64,000 bases of DNA from Brachyhypopomus gauderio (taxonomy: Eukaryota > Chordata > Actinopteri > Gymnotiformes > Hypopomidae), in NCBI RefSeq assembly GCF_052324685.1, contig NC_135225.1, positions 5,605,129 to 5,669,128 of the forward strand, given 5' to 3'. The notes below the pieces were generated by a model, which was not told the DNA's origin, did no database searches, and worked only from the letters and a program-made list of their open reading frames with translations. The position numbers were made by a program, and so were the translations under genes. Positions 23,990 through 37,400 of the stretch are shown piece after piece (position 1 is the first letter of the stretch; each line of letters opens with the position of its first letter).

Positions 23990-25413
23990 CAGAGGTGGGG
24001 ACTCGAGTCACATGACTTGGACTCGAGTCAGACTCGAGTCATTAATATTAAGACTTTTGACTTGACTTGAAAAAATATTCAGAGACTTAGACTTGACTTG
24101 GACTTTTACACCAATAACTTGGGACTTGAATTGGACTTGAACCTGTTTACTTGCAAAGACTTGATTTTTTTACCCCAAATCTAAATTTTAAAACGCATAT
24201 TAATATTTATAAAGTGTGCCCCATTAATTTCATTTCCGTCCTTCTGATGCAGACCGGTCCTCTGCTTTTCCACACTCTGTACGTGTGTTTGTGCATGAGC
24301 TGCAGCACAACCAATCAAATGGGGGGTTGGCGAACGTAAATTTTTACCGGGCGGGGTGTAAAATGGACACAAATTAAGTATTATATCGCGATCGATCGAT
24401 CGCCAGTGGTTGGTGCCAGAGCGAACTAGTAACTCATTGAATCATAGATGTGGATCAGAGGTAAATAAACTAGATTTTTTTCCGGCGTGAGAAATCGGAT
24501 GTGTGGCGTGAGAGCGTGTGAAGACGGTCAAATGCGTGTGTCTCACGCTCAATGCGTGAGGGTTGGCAACCCTGGGTTCTGTATCTGAACTCGGGGAAGA
24601 GAGCCTCTCTCTGTCACCATCATAATATCCAGTTCTATCTCAGCATGGATTGTGTATTTGAAGACATCTACATCGAGAAAAAAATATATTGACAAAAGTG
24701 GAGCGAGTTTTCAGCTATGGGGACATCATTCATCGTGCACAAATGACATACAGACTTTTGGCCAGCAAATGCAATGCAGAATAGTTTACTGAAATGTCTA
24801 AAGTTGCAGATTCCTGTTAATTGTTCAGTTCTTATATTTGTTTGTCTTGTGTCACTCACACATGGACACACATGTTCTCCAAGAAACCAGATAAGAGAAG
24901 AGAGGGAAAAATGCTGTTATGGTTCTTTGTATTGTACTCTGAAAATATCAGCACTTTTTATTTGAACATGGAGTTCTACTTATGACTTTTTCACAGAATA
25001 TTTATTTCTGGAAAATTGTAGTTTAAAGTATGAATATTTTTGCAGCTAAGTTTAACAAATTGAACTGTGCAATAAAGAGGTGTAATTTTAATTTTTTTAA
25101 TACTTCGTGTTTTCAGTTGCACATGTTTTATCAAGATTTGAGGAGAATTTAGATTTAAAAAATAATTTACAATTTAAATTTATTTACATTTAAAATATAC
25201 CTGCAACATTGGTAAAAAAAAAAAAAAAAAAAAAGACTCGAAAGGACTTGAAATTCCAAGTTTCAGACTTGGGACTTGACTTGACTGTTGCCTGTCTTGA
25301 CTCGAGACTTGACTTGACTTGAGTGTCTTTGCTTGAGACTTGACTCGGGACTTGAGGTATAAAGACTTGGACTTACTTGAGACTTGCAAAACACTGACTT
25401 GGTCCCACCTCTG
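23990..25413. mobile_element. Non-autonomous hAT-like element with subterminal gacttgactcgag repeats
   Basis: The element begins cagaggtggggac and ends ggtcccacctctg, giving terminal inverted repeats of about 10 bp. Exact 8-bp copies of caagtatc flank it (23982-23989 and 25414-25421), the duplication size of hAT elements. For about 170 bases at each end it is packed with variants of gacttgactt and actcgagtc, in opposite orientation at the two ends. The 1 kb interior has no long open frame. It includes a 21-base A run at 25214-25234 and a stretch at 24470-24570 rich in the word gcgtgag. It is probably non-autonomous. Confidence 0.85.
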
Positions 25414-27067
25414 CAAGTATCACTCCCAAAATTACAGTGTTTTATTAGTACCACGAGGATATAGTTCCTTTGGGAGCTCCAGGTAGGTAGCATAATGTAA
25501 TATTTATCATGCATATGTGCAATAGCTAAAGTTTTACAATATTATACACCAACGTTTCATCCAACTGAAATGTTCTTGTATTATCAGTTGATCAGGAGAC
25601 ACATTAATTCAAACCCAGACTGCAGGTTGTATCCATGGTTGTATCTGCTCTACCGACATTATTAACTTTTTTATGCCAAGCTCCATACATACTAGATATT
25701 ACACTATTAATCCAAAAACATAGGAAGGGATCGCTAATGAGTTTTATTGAAAAATAAAAAACAGGTTAAAAAAGAATGGATGGATTAAAAGCCAGCCATT
25801 AAGGTAATTCAGTGACTGATCCCTTAGTCCAAACTAACAACTTCATATCTTCTAATCTTTAGTCCAGATTTTTTTTCCTGTTGTTTCTGGTTTTTGAAGA
25901 GCAACCACCCCAAAGCGTGCTTCTGTCTAACATCTAATGACAGGCCCCATGTATGCGCATGTTGGTGCTGGTCCGAATGGATCGTCCTGACAGCTCTGTA
26001 CCTGCAGTCTGTCATCCTCCAGTTTCCTGCTTGGTTCTGCTTAATTGAGGCCCCTTTCAAATCAGTGTGGGAATTGCACTCATTTTGTGACCTTTAATCT
26101 GAACATCCTAATTAAAATCTCACTTCATAGTGTAAAGTACTTTGCATTTTTTCATTTAAAAGAAGGTAAAACAGATTATTATGTCTGGGCTAAACACTAA
26201 AAATTTATTATGCATTCATTCATTCACTTTTTTTTTTGCAAATTTTTGCAGTGTTGAGTACATTGTTGTGGTTATTTATGTTATTTTCATTTTCCTTTTT
26301 TATTTAAATGCAATTATTTTGTTGAAAAATAATTATAATGAAAGATGAGCTTGTTGAAAACGGTGCACAAATGTGTGTATCTTCTGTTCTCTTATCCAGA
26401 AACACTCTCTTTGTCATCTTCTGTGCAGTATCCTTATGCAGTGTTTATATGCAGTGTTCATATGCTACGTCTCTTTTGTTAAGGAAAAGAAGAACTCCTA
26501 TGACTCTGTGATGTTCTAGGGCAGCATGAGATGTTCCACTGTGTTCTCTCCAAAGTCAGTGTTTCATAACACACTGAAATGTTCAGCATGAGTCCAGGGG
26601 CAGTCAGAGTCCGAGACCACCATGACAGTCTGCAAAAATCATTCTGGTGCTGTCTAAGCAAACAAAGATTAGGTTAACATATCCTCACGGTGCACCAGTT
26701 GTATCTCTAAGGGGTTGTGAATAACAGATGGATGAGTCAGAAGCTCAAACTGCAGGTGACAGGGGTATAATTAATGTGATATTATAGTGAGGAAGTTTCT
26801 CCGAACAGACGTTGTTGCATCCTCTCATTACATCTCTTCATTTTGGTTGACTAAGATACTAGACTGGAAATTTTAGTGTTGTTCAGGCCTGCTTTGCCCC
26901 TTCATTCAGAGCCTAATCCTGCTCCTCAGGGCATTCCTAAACCACCCCTCTCTGTCTTTTGCCCCCCACTAATGTACTCACCTGTTGCTTACCAAAACAA
27001 CAGTGAGAACCAACAAGGGTTCAGATGTCCAAAGCAATGTCACAACACAGACACAAAGACATAAGGC

Positions 27068-27068
<1 letters not shown>

Positions 27069-27155
<87 letters not shown>
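27069..27155. repeat. (CA)n microsatellite, about 43 units
   Basis: This is an uninterrupted dinucleotide array. It creates spurious open frames of Thr-His or Cys-Val on both strands. Confidence 0.97.
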
Positions 27156-27157
<2 letters not shown>

Positions 27158-28032
27158 GAACTCTGTGTCCACATAGAAACTGGATATATGTAAACTGTAG
27201 TCAACATTCTTTTACCAGAATAAGTACACAAACGCATATAATACATTACCACTCATGTTGCTTTCTGTAGAACAATAGATCGCTTCATTGAGAGCTGAAA
27301 TAATGGTCCAACAGATAACATGACATTCCAGCCACTTGTATGTGAAGGAGTGATTCAGAAAGTCTGACAATGTCATTCATTTTACCATAGCAAGTGGGTG
27401 TGGTTGAATTCTAGTTTTATTTTCTTGCACTGAAATTCTAAAATGGCTTGAACTTTGATTAGAATAGAGTAAAGTAAAACTACTTAGAGTAAATTACTTA
27501 GAGTAAACCTAATCTACTTAATCTTTTGGGATTCATAAAAAAAATTGTAGCTCTTTAGTATGTTGTTTTCAAGAAGTTATATACTTTGAGTGATTCTAAT
27601 TCAGTAATGTGAACTGCAGACAGTCTAAGTAAAAATATCAGATACATTTTATGTAGAATAAATGTCAAGCCTTTAATTTTGCAAAGACAGCCATGAGGTT
27701 TGATGGTCAGAATGGCTAATGGAGTCCTTGAGTATTCTGGACTCATGCCATGGCAGGAAAGACGCCATGCTGACCCTAGCCAGCCCAGACTAGTTTTGCT
27801 GTCAACAGATTTTGAGAGAGAATTGGCTCTCATGACATGGGAAAAATACAATGAGTGAGACAGTGAGACTGCGATTCATATCTGTCATAGAGCCTTAAAT
27901 TTCATATTTTTTTCCTCTTTACAAAATATTACAGCTAATACGACACAGGATAGACTTAGGCAAGCACGAAATCTTCAAACTTTTATTGTAAAGAAAGCAA
28001 AGGTATCCTATGCACTGGTTCAAAAATACACA

Positions 28033-28326
28033 GTGCACCCCCCACCATCTCCTCTGTTGCGCACGCCTTACCCCCCCTGCCTTCCTCCGTCCCCTGGAGC
28101 CACCCCTCCTCCCAGCTCCAGAGTGTCAGTGCTGCTGGAGGCCAGCCTCCTCATCCTCCTCACAGAGTGCAGGGCGGACTATCCACACAACATCTCCCAC
28201 ACTCGTAGAGGAGCGCATGAAGAGCTTTACGCAGAGGCACTCACATCTGTGCAGGCAATGAGCTATTCTGACAACAGGTTCCAAAACAGACATGCTCTGA
28301 ACAGTGGATTTTGCCACAGTATTTAG
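28033..28326 (+). other. Coding-like segment of unknown origin
   Basis: An open frame of 97 codons with a GC-rich core encodes a plausible helical stretch (LLEASLLILLTECRADYPH, then RRGAHEELYAEALTSVQ). The composition is markedly unlike the AT-rich flanks. I do not recognise it and could not join it in frame to the C8orf58-like gene 150 bases downstream. It may be an exon of an unseen transcript, a gene fragment or chance. Confidence 0.25.
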
Positions 28327-28472
28327 CCCTTAGCACTCTGAGGACTTGAGTCGGGTTAAGGACACCAACATTGGCATTATACAAGGTATGAAGACCATGT
28401 AAATACATCAGAAAGGAGTTTTCTTTTCAGCCATCACTGACGCCTAGAGGAACACTACTGTGGACTTCCACA

Positions 28473-31400
28473 ATGAGCCCGAAGAAAAGGAAACCCAGTG
28501 TGGCGTTCAGCTGGCATAAGTCGTTTGCCATCCTTGCTCCATGGAGGAAAGGTAAGCCTGCTTTGCCACTCTGTTTACCTGAGATCGTTTAACCTCCCAT
28601 TGTCATCTGTGTACAACACCTGGATTTGTGGGTGTAGGTAGTAATTTGTCTGGCTGAGATCTTCTTGGAGCCAAACAGTACTACAGTATCTAATTAAAAC
28701 AATAAACTTTTCTGAATCCATGAATTTGTAGCACTCAGTCAAATTAGGACTATGTTTGGTGATACAGGTAATGTTTTAAATAAGCTCACAAGAAATTGCA
28801 TTTTAAAGAAAATGTGCAGACATCTATGTCATCATTTAAAATGTTAATATTTTGTTTGTATGTGTAGTTCTAACTAATGTTCATTTTACGGTTGTATTGT
28901 AAATGTACAACTCATTTCACAAATGTACATTTACATCTTGTATAGCTGTGGTTATAGTGAAGCATTAAACACTGAATTGTGTTTAATTGTCACTGAATGT
29001 TTTTTAGACAAAACAAGCAGCTTGCTTTTAATTATCAAGAAATCAAATTTTATTTGCCATCTGTTACAAATCCAGAGGACATGTTTAGACTTTGTGGCAT
29101 GTAATTAGAAACATTGCCATCATAAATCGCTACATCATTTGTTATGTGTTAATTGAAGTTCATGAGATCTGCTTCACTTTTCCTGGCAAAGAAATATACT
29201 GGATGACATTCTTGGCAGTCATATTATTTGAAAGCTTTCAAAGTGATTTTAAAATCTCAACCTTCTGCACTGAATACAAAATGTGGGAGGCTCAGTGGTT
29301 GATCTGATCGATTGATACAAAGAGTCTTTGGAGTTATTTTTCACAGGGTTGTTTGCATATTTGTCCTTAAGGGACCTTGGTCAACATGCTAGTCGGCCTT
29401 ATGTACATCTGCACTTAAGCCTTTTTGAGGTCTTACGTTTGCTTATTCTTGTAAGAGGACGCCATTCATTGTTTCAGCTGTGAGCTGACATAAATCCACT
29501 TTGGCAAAGTACATTGTCCTTGGACGAGGCCAAACTTATGAAAGATCGTTATGTGAAGTATTGTGCACACAACGTAAATATGACTTGATAATCATTGTGT
29601 ATGTTCTTTGTGTTATATAATCATATGCATTATCATTAATTGATTTCGGACACTATTTTCTGTTTTACTCTGTATGAGGGGTGTTCTTCACTGAGATATG
29701 ACAATCAGATTCAGCTTTAGACAAAACCACCACTAGAAAATTAAATAACATCAGATGTGAATATTTGGGGGATGACAGCACTAACTCTGGGACTACTCCG
29801 TTCCAGTAAATATCTGACTCATAACAAGCGCCAGAAAATGCAGCCCTCTATGGCATTTGTAATATAGAGGTACAGGCTGACTCACATGTATCAGGTGCTC
29901 TGTAATTTAAGCTCAGACTTCAACGTTAAGCAGCTTGAAAAATGAAGCTGTCGTCATTTTGTGGGGACATTAACACAGATAACCTAGCGCTTTCAATTTC
30001 TTTTCCCAATTTGTGAGCTTTAGACACTTCTTGAGAATCACTGATTCATTCACCCGGTTGTGCAACTCAGTCTCGTTTTCAATAATATCAAAACAAGTCT
30101 GAAGTCAAGAGAGTGGGAGGTGTTCGTCAGGTCAGAGCAGTTGGTGAAAATGCCCCAAAAGAAATCTGCGCTAGAGTTACGGCTCCTGCACATTCTTCTC
30201 TTATCCTGACTGCGTCAGATAACGTGTCTCTGGAAAGACTCCACGCGACTCATATGGAGCAGGCAGAGAGACAGGAGGGGTAAGGCGGCGTTATCACCCC
30301 GAGAGACAGACAGGCGAGGGGCGCAGGGCAGCTGCTGGGAAGCCAGTGGGGGGAGAAGGAAGGTGTGTGCGTCTGGGTTTCACACCTCATCATATGCAGC
30401 TTCTGGTCTTTGTCACCTAAAGTGAGCAGTCGTGCAGCTCCAGGAAAGTTCTGCCACTCGGTCCAAACCATAGGCTTGTTTCTGTGGGTATAATGAAGCA
30501 GAATTCTCATTTGATGTGGTGAATCACTTCTGACATTTTTATTCTGATCATTTGGAAGTGCAGTTTTATTTTTTAGGGTAGATAAAACCTATCAATATTT
30601 TCCATTATTTTTTAGAAGAAAAAGAGAAAAACATATTCTTACTTAGACATAAAATACGCTATTTTTGGAATATGTATTCAAAAATTTAAACTTATGCAGA
30701 CATAAAACATGCATACACGACTGCAATTGAATCTGAGGTCCTTGAGTCTTACCAATCATATCGTCAGCAGACTTCTGACATTTTCTTTAACCATCAAAAG
30801 AAGGCAGACCTGTCTCTGCCTGCCTCTGACCGCTCCCCCAAGAATGTCAGCTTTTGAGCCAAGGGGACAGGCCACACTGAGGCTAACAAACATCTTCAGT
30901 TATGGTTCTGTGTGGTCTTAGTAAAATATACATAATATACACATTTTGTACCTGTGTCAAGATGTCACTTGTAATTACTCTCAGTGCAGATCAGAAAGGT
31001 TCAAAACTTTAGACCTTGATTAGTGTTTCTGTTATGAAAGCAAAGATGCTTCTTCTGGTTTACGCGATCCGTCTCTATACTGTCATCTCTGCTAGGCAGG
31101 CGGCTCGTCAGAGTGCAACCTTGGAGTTGGACTATGTCTCCTTCTAATCTCTCATTTCATTCTCATCATTAGGCCACTCAAGACTAAGAGTCTCAAATCT
31201 GCTGCCCTTGAGTTCTTTTACTGCCCGAGAATAAACTTTGATTTCACTGACTTTCAGTGGTGACTTTTCTGGAGGCTGCAAGTCTAATTCACTGTTTTTA
31301 GAAAGAAGATTCTGGGTTCCTGAATCCTTATATTAACGGTCTAAAACATGACTTTATTAAATCAAATGAGATACATAGTTATTTGCACAAAGGAGCTGAC

Positions 31401-34400
31401 TCAGGTACACTATTGGAAAACAAAGCTTTATACCAAGTGGTTCTTAAGTCAACACCTGTTTCAGTCCCAAAGGAAAACAGGTGAAAATACAGCAGACAGC
31501 TCAGCTCAGTGTTAGATCTGTCAGTTCTAATTGCGTGCCATCCCCCCAAACACCAAGAATTATAGAAGGGCTAAATATATGTAGGTTAAAACTGATAGGT
31601 TACTTACATCAATATCTCAACTAGGGAAGGCTTTATTTGTTAAATGGTTTTGACCTACATATGGTCAAAACCAAGGGCAAAGCCGACAATTGACCAACCT
31701 TGTTCTGGATCTTAACATCTCATGGAATGTTCTAAGATCACATAAGGAAAAGAGAGATTGCTTTCAAACATGAATCTTGTTTTTTCTTGTGCATATCTGT
31801 GTCCTTACACCCAAAGCAGAAGTCTCCATAACTCCATAACTCTTGGGTGAGGAGTGTTTTATCAGCTTAAAAATGTGGCGCATTTGCCAGCAGTACACAG
31901 TGAAATATCAGCTCTCGTGAAGCAAAACAACTGGTCCAGGTGGAATAACTAAAGCCAGTGCTTCACATCTGGATGAATAAAAGCTGCACAGTAAAGTAAT
32001 GTGGTCACAGCGTACGAGTGGGAAGATGGGTTTAGTGTGGCTGAAATAGGATGGAGACACACTTATCCCAAAATATTTGCATGGGTTTTATGGATCTTGG
32101 TGCTTTTGAAAGAATTCACTTGCAGACCTTAAAGCAGGGTGATAAGGAAAGCGTGGGTCTCGTTCCCAGCCAACAGTGATATTACCCTGGTTTTTGCTTG
32201 TTTGTATTTTTTATGCATTCATACTCCACTGCACATGTGAACTCAGCATTGCTAACATTCCTGCATGCCCGGGGCTGCGTGAGGCCCTGTTTGATCTCTC
32301 TGTACCGGCAGCAGGTCCCAGGGATGTTAATTGAAAACCCAGGGGGACTGAGATGCAGATCACCTCCAGAGTGGCACCAAAAATGCTCCACCATCAGCAG
32401 TTCTGAATTTTGTGCTGGCAGGCACTGCCACATAAGGCTAAGCGAACCTTTTGTAATTGACGTTTTAAAGTGAATTAGCTACCTAGAATCTGGGTCTTGT
32501 AAGAATCTCCAAGAATCCAATTACAGCATGTTTAACCATATCTGTGCAGCTAATATGTAGTGATGAGCAGCATCTAAGTAGACGTGCAATATTGTTTTTG
32601 TAAGATCACCCTTAGTGGGCTTTGTGCCTTTCAATTAGTTTATCTTGTTCCACAGTAAGAGGTAACCATCGCCGTGGCAGTGATAACACCAAATTTAGCT
32701 GAGCCTGACACGATAAGGCCAATCATGGGATATCAGAGCTCATCCAATGCAAAATTTGCATGTGCAGGTACTCTTACCCAAGTCATGGAAATATGTAATT
32801 TAATCTTTTTCACTGAGAATCAGTGTACATATTCTACTCCATCCCACACAACAATTTTTACTAATATCTCCAGAAAGCTACTGGGATCCTGAGCGTGTCT
32901 ATAGTTTACATTTTATCAGATGAACTCATTCTACTGCAACATCATGATTTAGAGTAGTGGTGAACTGAGTAAGTTGTGGTATTATATGCAGAGTTCAAGA
33001 TACGCCACACCTCATTGTGTATGTAATGTTGTGTTCACTCTATCAAGCAGGACAAATGGAAGGACGTTTATACAGTGTGTGCTGCAATATACATTCTGTT
33101 GTGTTTTCAACCATTTACACACTACGTCTTCAGCTGTAATACAGAGCACAGTCTTCCTGACAGGGATGAGTACCATGTTCTACATTTAAGAGTGCCAAAG
33201 AAATAATGAAGTTATATTAATTTATTTTTAAAGTACACCATAACAGGTCCATTCAGAAATCTAATTTGAATATTTTTCAGTGTTTAGGTATGGTACATTT
33301 TACGTCAGTACATAAATAGTTAAGTCCAGTAATAGATTGTGATTCTTGAAATATTACTAAAGATAAAAAATTCTTTTATTTAATGAAAGGAGTCCTCTGG
33401 TAGTCAGAAACACACTATTCAGGGTTTTATTTGTATTGATAGCCTGAGGGTTTCTGTCAGAGTCCATGAGAAAAAGCTGAGAAAACACAACCATTGTTTT
33501 GGATGGGGGAAAAAAACCTGTGCCAGAAGCAAAGTTTGTATGACCTCACATAATTGAAATGCTATCATTGTTTTTGCAGAGACACTATCCAATCTGAAAA
33601 GAGCTTTTTCACAACATATTCTTTTCTCCGGAAAACTATGGGTGAACTTCAACTGATGGCTTATTATTCACAAAACATAAATGAAAAAAATAAAACAATG
33701 GATTATGGTTTATTGAAAACTGGCAATCAGTTGGAATGGTTCTAGTTATTTTCACAGACTCATAAAGTATGATGAGTCGTAATGTTTTGTTTTTCACAAT
33801 CACAGTGAATGAACTGACCTCCTAGCCATCCAATCACAGACTCCTGCAGGCATATAGCTCTGTATCTGTGACGGGCAGGGTGTGCGAACCAAAAGGAAGC
33901 GATCACGCCAAGTCTCAGGGAAAAAGGATGGTTTAATAGAAAGTGTGCAAACCTAAAACCTGTGCAATAGATCCAAATTAAGGATATAATGACCAGCGGT
34001 CAACTGGTACAAAGACAAGACATATATAGGCAAACAAACGACCCTCAGGTGAGACGGATCACGGGCTCCGCCCACCTGAGGGACGCACATGACGTCACCA
34101 AACAACGACAACAACAGCCGCTGTGGACAGAGGCGGCCGGTAGGGGGCCGCCTCACCGTGACAGTATCAGCATTCATTATGAGCCTTCCCATGATCCTCT
34201 CTGCCTTATAAATGGACTGTCTGTGAAAATAGAGATTACAGATAACCACAATTAAAAAAAGTAACCCAGGATCACAAGGAGAGCTGATAATTTTTTTTAA
34301 ATTAAATGCTTGACTGATTCTAAAAGATGGCAGAAAAGAGGAGTTGTCACATATGGCAGGACCCAATAACAGCATTAACAGACTGAAGGGATCAAAGCAC

Positions 34401-37400
34401 TACAGTCTGTTCCGGGACACAGGCATCAGGGTTTTTTTTTGGAACACTGTTGCTAAAGAATGCTTTATAGTAAGAGATAAGCTTTCAGCGCCATGACAGA
34501 GTTTCTGAGAGCATGTCTTCCTATAATTTGAATGATTCTACAGTGAGACATAGAGTAAATATCTGGGAGTCTTCCAAAAGAAAAAAAAATGAATTGCCAT
34601 CTTTTTGAAGAGAGCATTTTTCAAATGCCTATGCTGTTCGTGTCATTAAGTTTCCTCTACTCAAATGTCACCTAAAAAGTCTCATTACATGTACTGATGA
34701 ATAAGAAATGTGGTCCAGATTCAGCATGCTCCATGTTATTTATGGACCCATTGTTTAAGTGTACTCAGGTGTTGGGTGGTCACAATTCCTTATTTTTCTT
34801 TCTTCCTCCGCTATGAAAGACAGTCCTATCATCATAGGATTTTTAATCAAATAATTAAAATGGTATTGCGTTTTAATTATCCTTTGCATTTTAATTTGGA
34901 AACAAATCCTTTTCTTCTTTTTGCAGGCAAAGAAGACGTGGTTGTGGGAAGTGAAGTTGTGCTCACCAAGATGAAATTCTTCAACGCTTTTCACGAGAAA
35001 CTGTTGAGTGCTGAGGATTCTGTATCAACCGTGTCCATGTCAGAGTCTGAGCAGGATTCGTCCGCACCGCTCCAAGTGGAAGAGATGATCTCTCTTCACA
35101 GTGTTGCACCCGAGCCAACTATGATAGAACCAAAGAAAGACTATTTATCTGCTATTTTCTCTAACGGCCCACTGCCAAGGCTGTACAAGTTTGAATCAGA
35201 GGACTCTGGGGTCGAGATGCCCAGTGGTGCAAACTCCCCATCCACTCCAACTGGATCAGAGCAGAGCTTTGTCGTCCATAGCAGAGGGTCATCGTGTGAC
35301 TCAAGCACTCTGAACTCTTCCATACCAGCCAACGGGCCTCTTCTCCTATTGGATCAGAGCACAGGATCCTTAGAGGCTGTGGAAACATCACGTACGTATA
35401 CTCAAGAAGATCATCTCACAGTCTTAGAAGATAGCCCAGAGGATGAAACGGATAACATTCTCCTGGGAATCGCAGGAGATTCAGAAGGGCCCCAGGACAG
35501 AGCGTCGGAGAGCCTTGTCTCAGGAGGCCATGAGGAGAGTTTAGTTGGTGCAGACACAATAGAAGCAGAGGAGATGGCTGGGGGAGACACGGGGTCAAAG
35601 TGCCATGACGCTGATGATGGCAACACGGGCTTGGAGTTGAAACAGCAGATGGTCCGGAACAGTACAAGTGACAGTCTGGACGAATACATGGAGGAGTGCT
35701 GCAGGCTAAGTGAGGTAATTATAACAGTTTACACACATTTAACAATACGTACTGGATGGTCTGGGATGACCCACCATTTTTATATGCAGACACAGCCTTA
35801 CATTGGTTGTTGAAATGGGATGTAAACAAGAATATGGCTTTCAAAATCTAAACACAATACTTATATACTTTTTTGTAAGCAGTTGGAGCTGTAATATATG
35901 GATATTTTAAGGGGAATTTGCCTCGGGGCATGCGGGATGATATACTAACATGAAGGACATTTTAACTGCACCAAACAGCCTGTAATAAGCACCTGTGCAA
36001 AGACAACACGTCATCTGCTGATTACAGAGTTCACTTGGCATTTGAGGGTGAGAAGCAAATAGAGAGCAAACAGGAAATTCATACCTGCCTTGAGAAACTG
36101 CTTGGGTGCCAAAATCAGTAAACATGACATCATCCCCTAAATGGCTGACATGATTAGGAATACGCTTTGAAAATCAAACAAATCAGTGAAAGAATTGAGC
36201 ACAAAAACTATTTGTTAAGACGTGTCGAGAATAATGTGATTTAAAAAGTTACATTGCCCATTTCTATAGCCCGGTAGAAGTGCATTCATGTTACTGTCAG
36301 GAACAGTGTTCTCATTCATGGAGGGTTATTTTTTTTTTACTTTTTCCTGGTAATGAAGCATCCTACCTCTGCTGCACCTGACAGCTGTGCTACGACCTGT
36401 TTGAAGTACAGATCATCTCTGCCTTTCATGCTGAAGTAACTATTTCTATGAAGGAACTGTCTTATACGGTTGTTTTTCAAATGATGATTATTAGCAAGAT
36501 ATTGCCGTTTCAAAAAGCATGTCTAAGGTATAAAGGAATACAGTAGTATGTTTATTTTTAGCAGTATGCTTTATTTCAACCTCATGCTTTCAGAGAGGTC
36601 AGTAATTAGGAGTACAGTGCCTCATCCCATGTGGCCATGTTGTGGGCCACGTGTGCTGACCTCCCGGTGTTCTTCAGTACAGTGCTCCAGGGCTGAAGTG
36701 GACACACTGTTCTCTTCTTCTCGTGGAACTGCAAATCACCCAGCACCTTTTCATCTGTGCTGAGCAGCGGTGCAGATGGCCGTGGCGATTATAGCCAGCG
36801 CAGCCAAATCCCTCTCTCAACTCGGCCTCCTCCATCTTGGCTACACATGGTGGCCTAGTGTACCTGCATGCACCGAGCAGGTGTCAAAAATCTCAAATTA
36901 CTCACATATTTACCCAGATAAAGACCCTTTGATAGCTTATGGATCTTTGGCAGGGGGGGAGGGGAAGATCCCCCCCTCCCCCACAGCGACACCCCCCTCC
37001 CCCCTCAGCGACCCCCAAGCCCCCTGGATGGCCCAGTTTAGGGGAGCTGTGCCGACAGGCAGACTGGGCAGTAAACTCCATCTTCATCATCACCTGTCAG
37101 CACACCTAATAAGCTAATTCCTTTGCCCACTAAACGAAGCTCTCTGAACTGAGGAAAGGGATATTGGAAAAGGGAGTGTGGGTATTTTTCCCCCTCCATC
37201 CACTTTAGACATGGTAACTTCAAAGGGCCTCTCCTCCCTGCTCCTAATCTGATTCGTTTCCTGCTTATAAGAGAAGAAAACAGGTACAGTGAAGCTTCGG
37301 TCACAGAAACAGGCACCTTTATTAAGGGCAGAGAGACACGCTAGGCAGAACTTGCAGCACTGGCTAACTAGTCCCTCACAGGGATCGTGATCTACAGAAG

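Larger units (their letters stand above)
25422..28430. other. Intergenic and probable 5' region of the C8orf58-like gene
   Basis: No recognised gene is present. A long CA microsatellite occupies 27069-27155 and a GC-rich, coding-like patch occupies about 28070-28260. An acceptor-like ttcttttcag ends at 28430, just before the first coding exon of the next gene, so 5' noncoding exons may lie in this stretch. Confidence 0.4.

Noticed and set aside
26978-27270. Open frames of His-Thr or Cys-Val repeats
   Set aside because: They are translations of the CA microsatellite and have no independent support.
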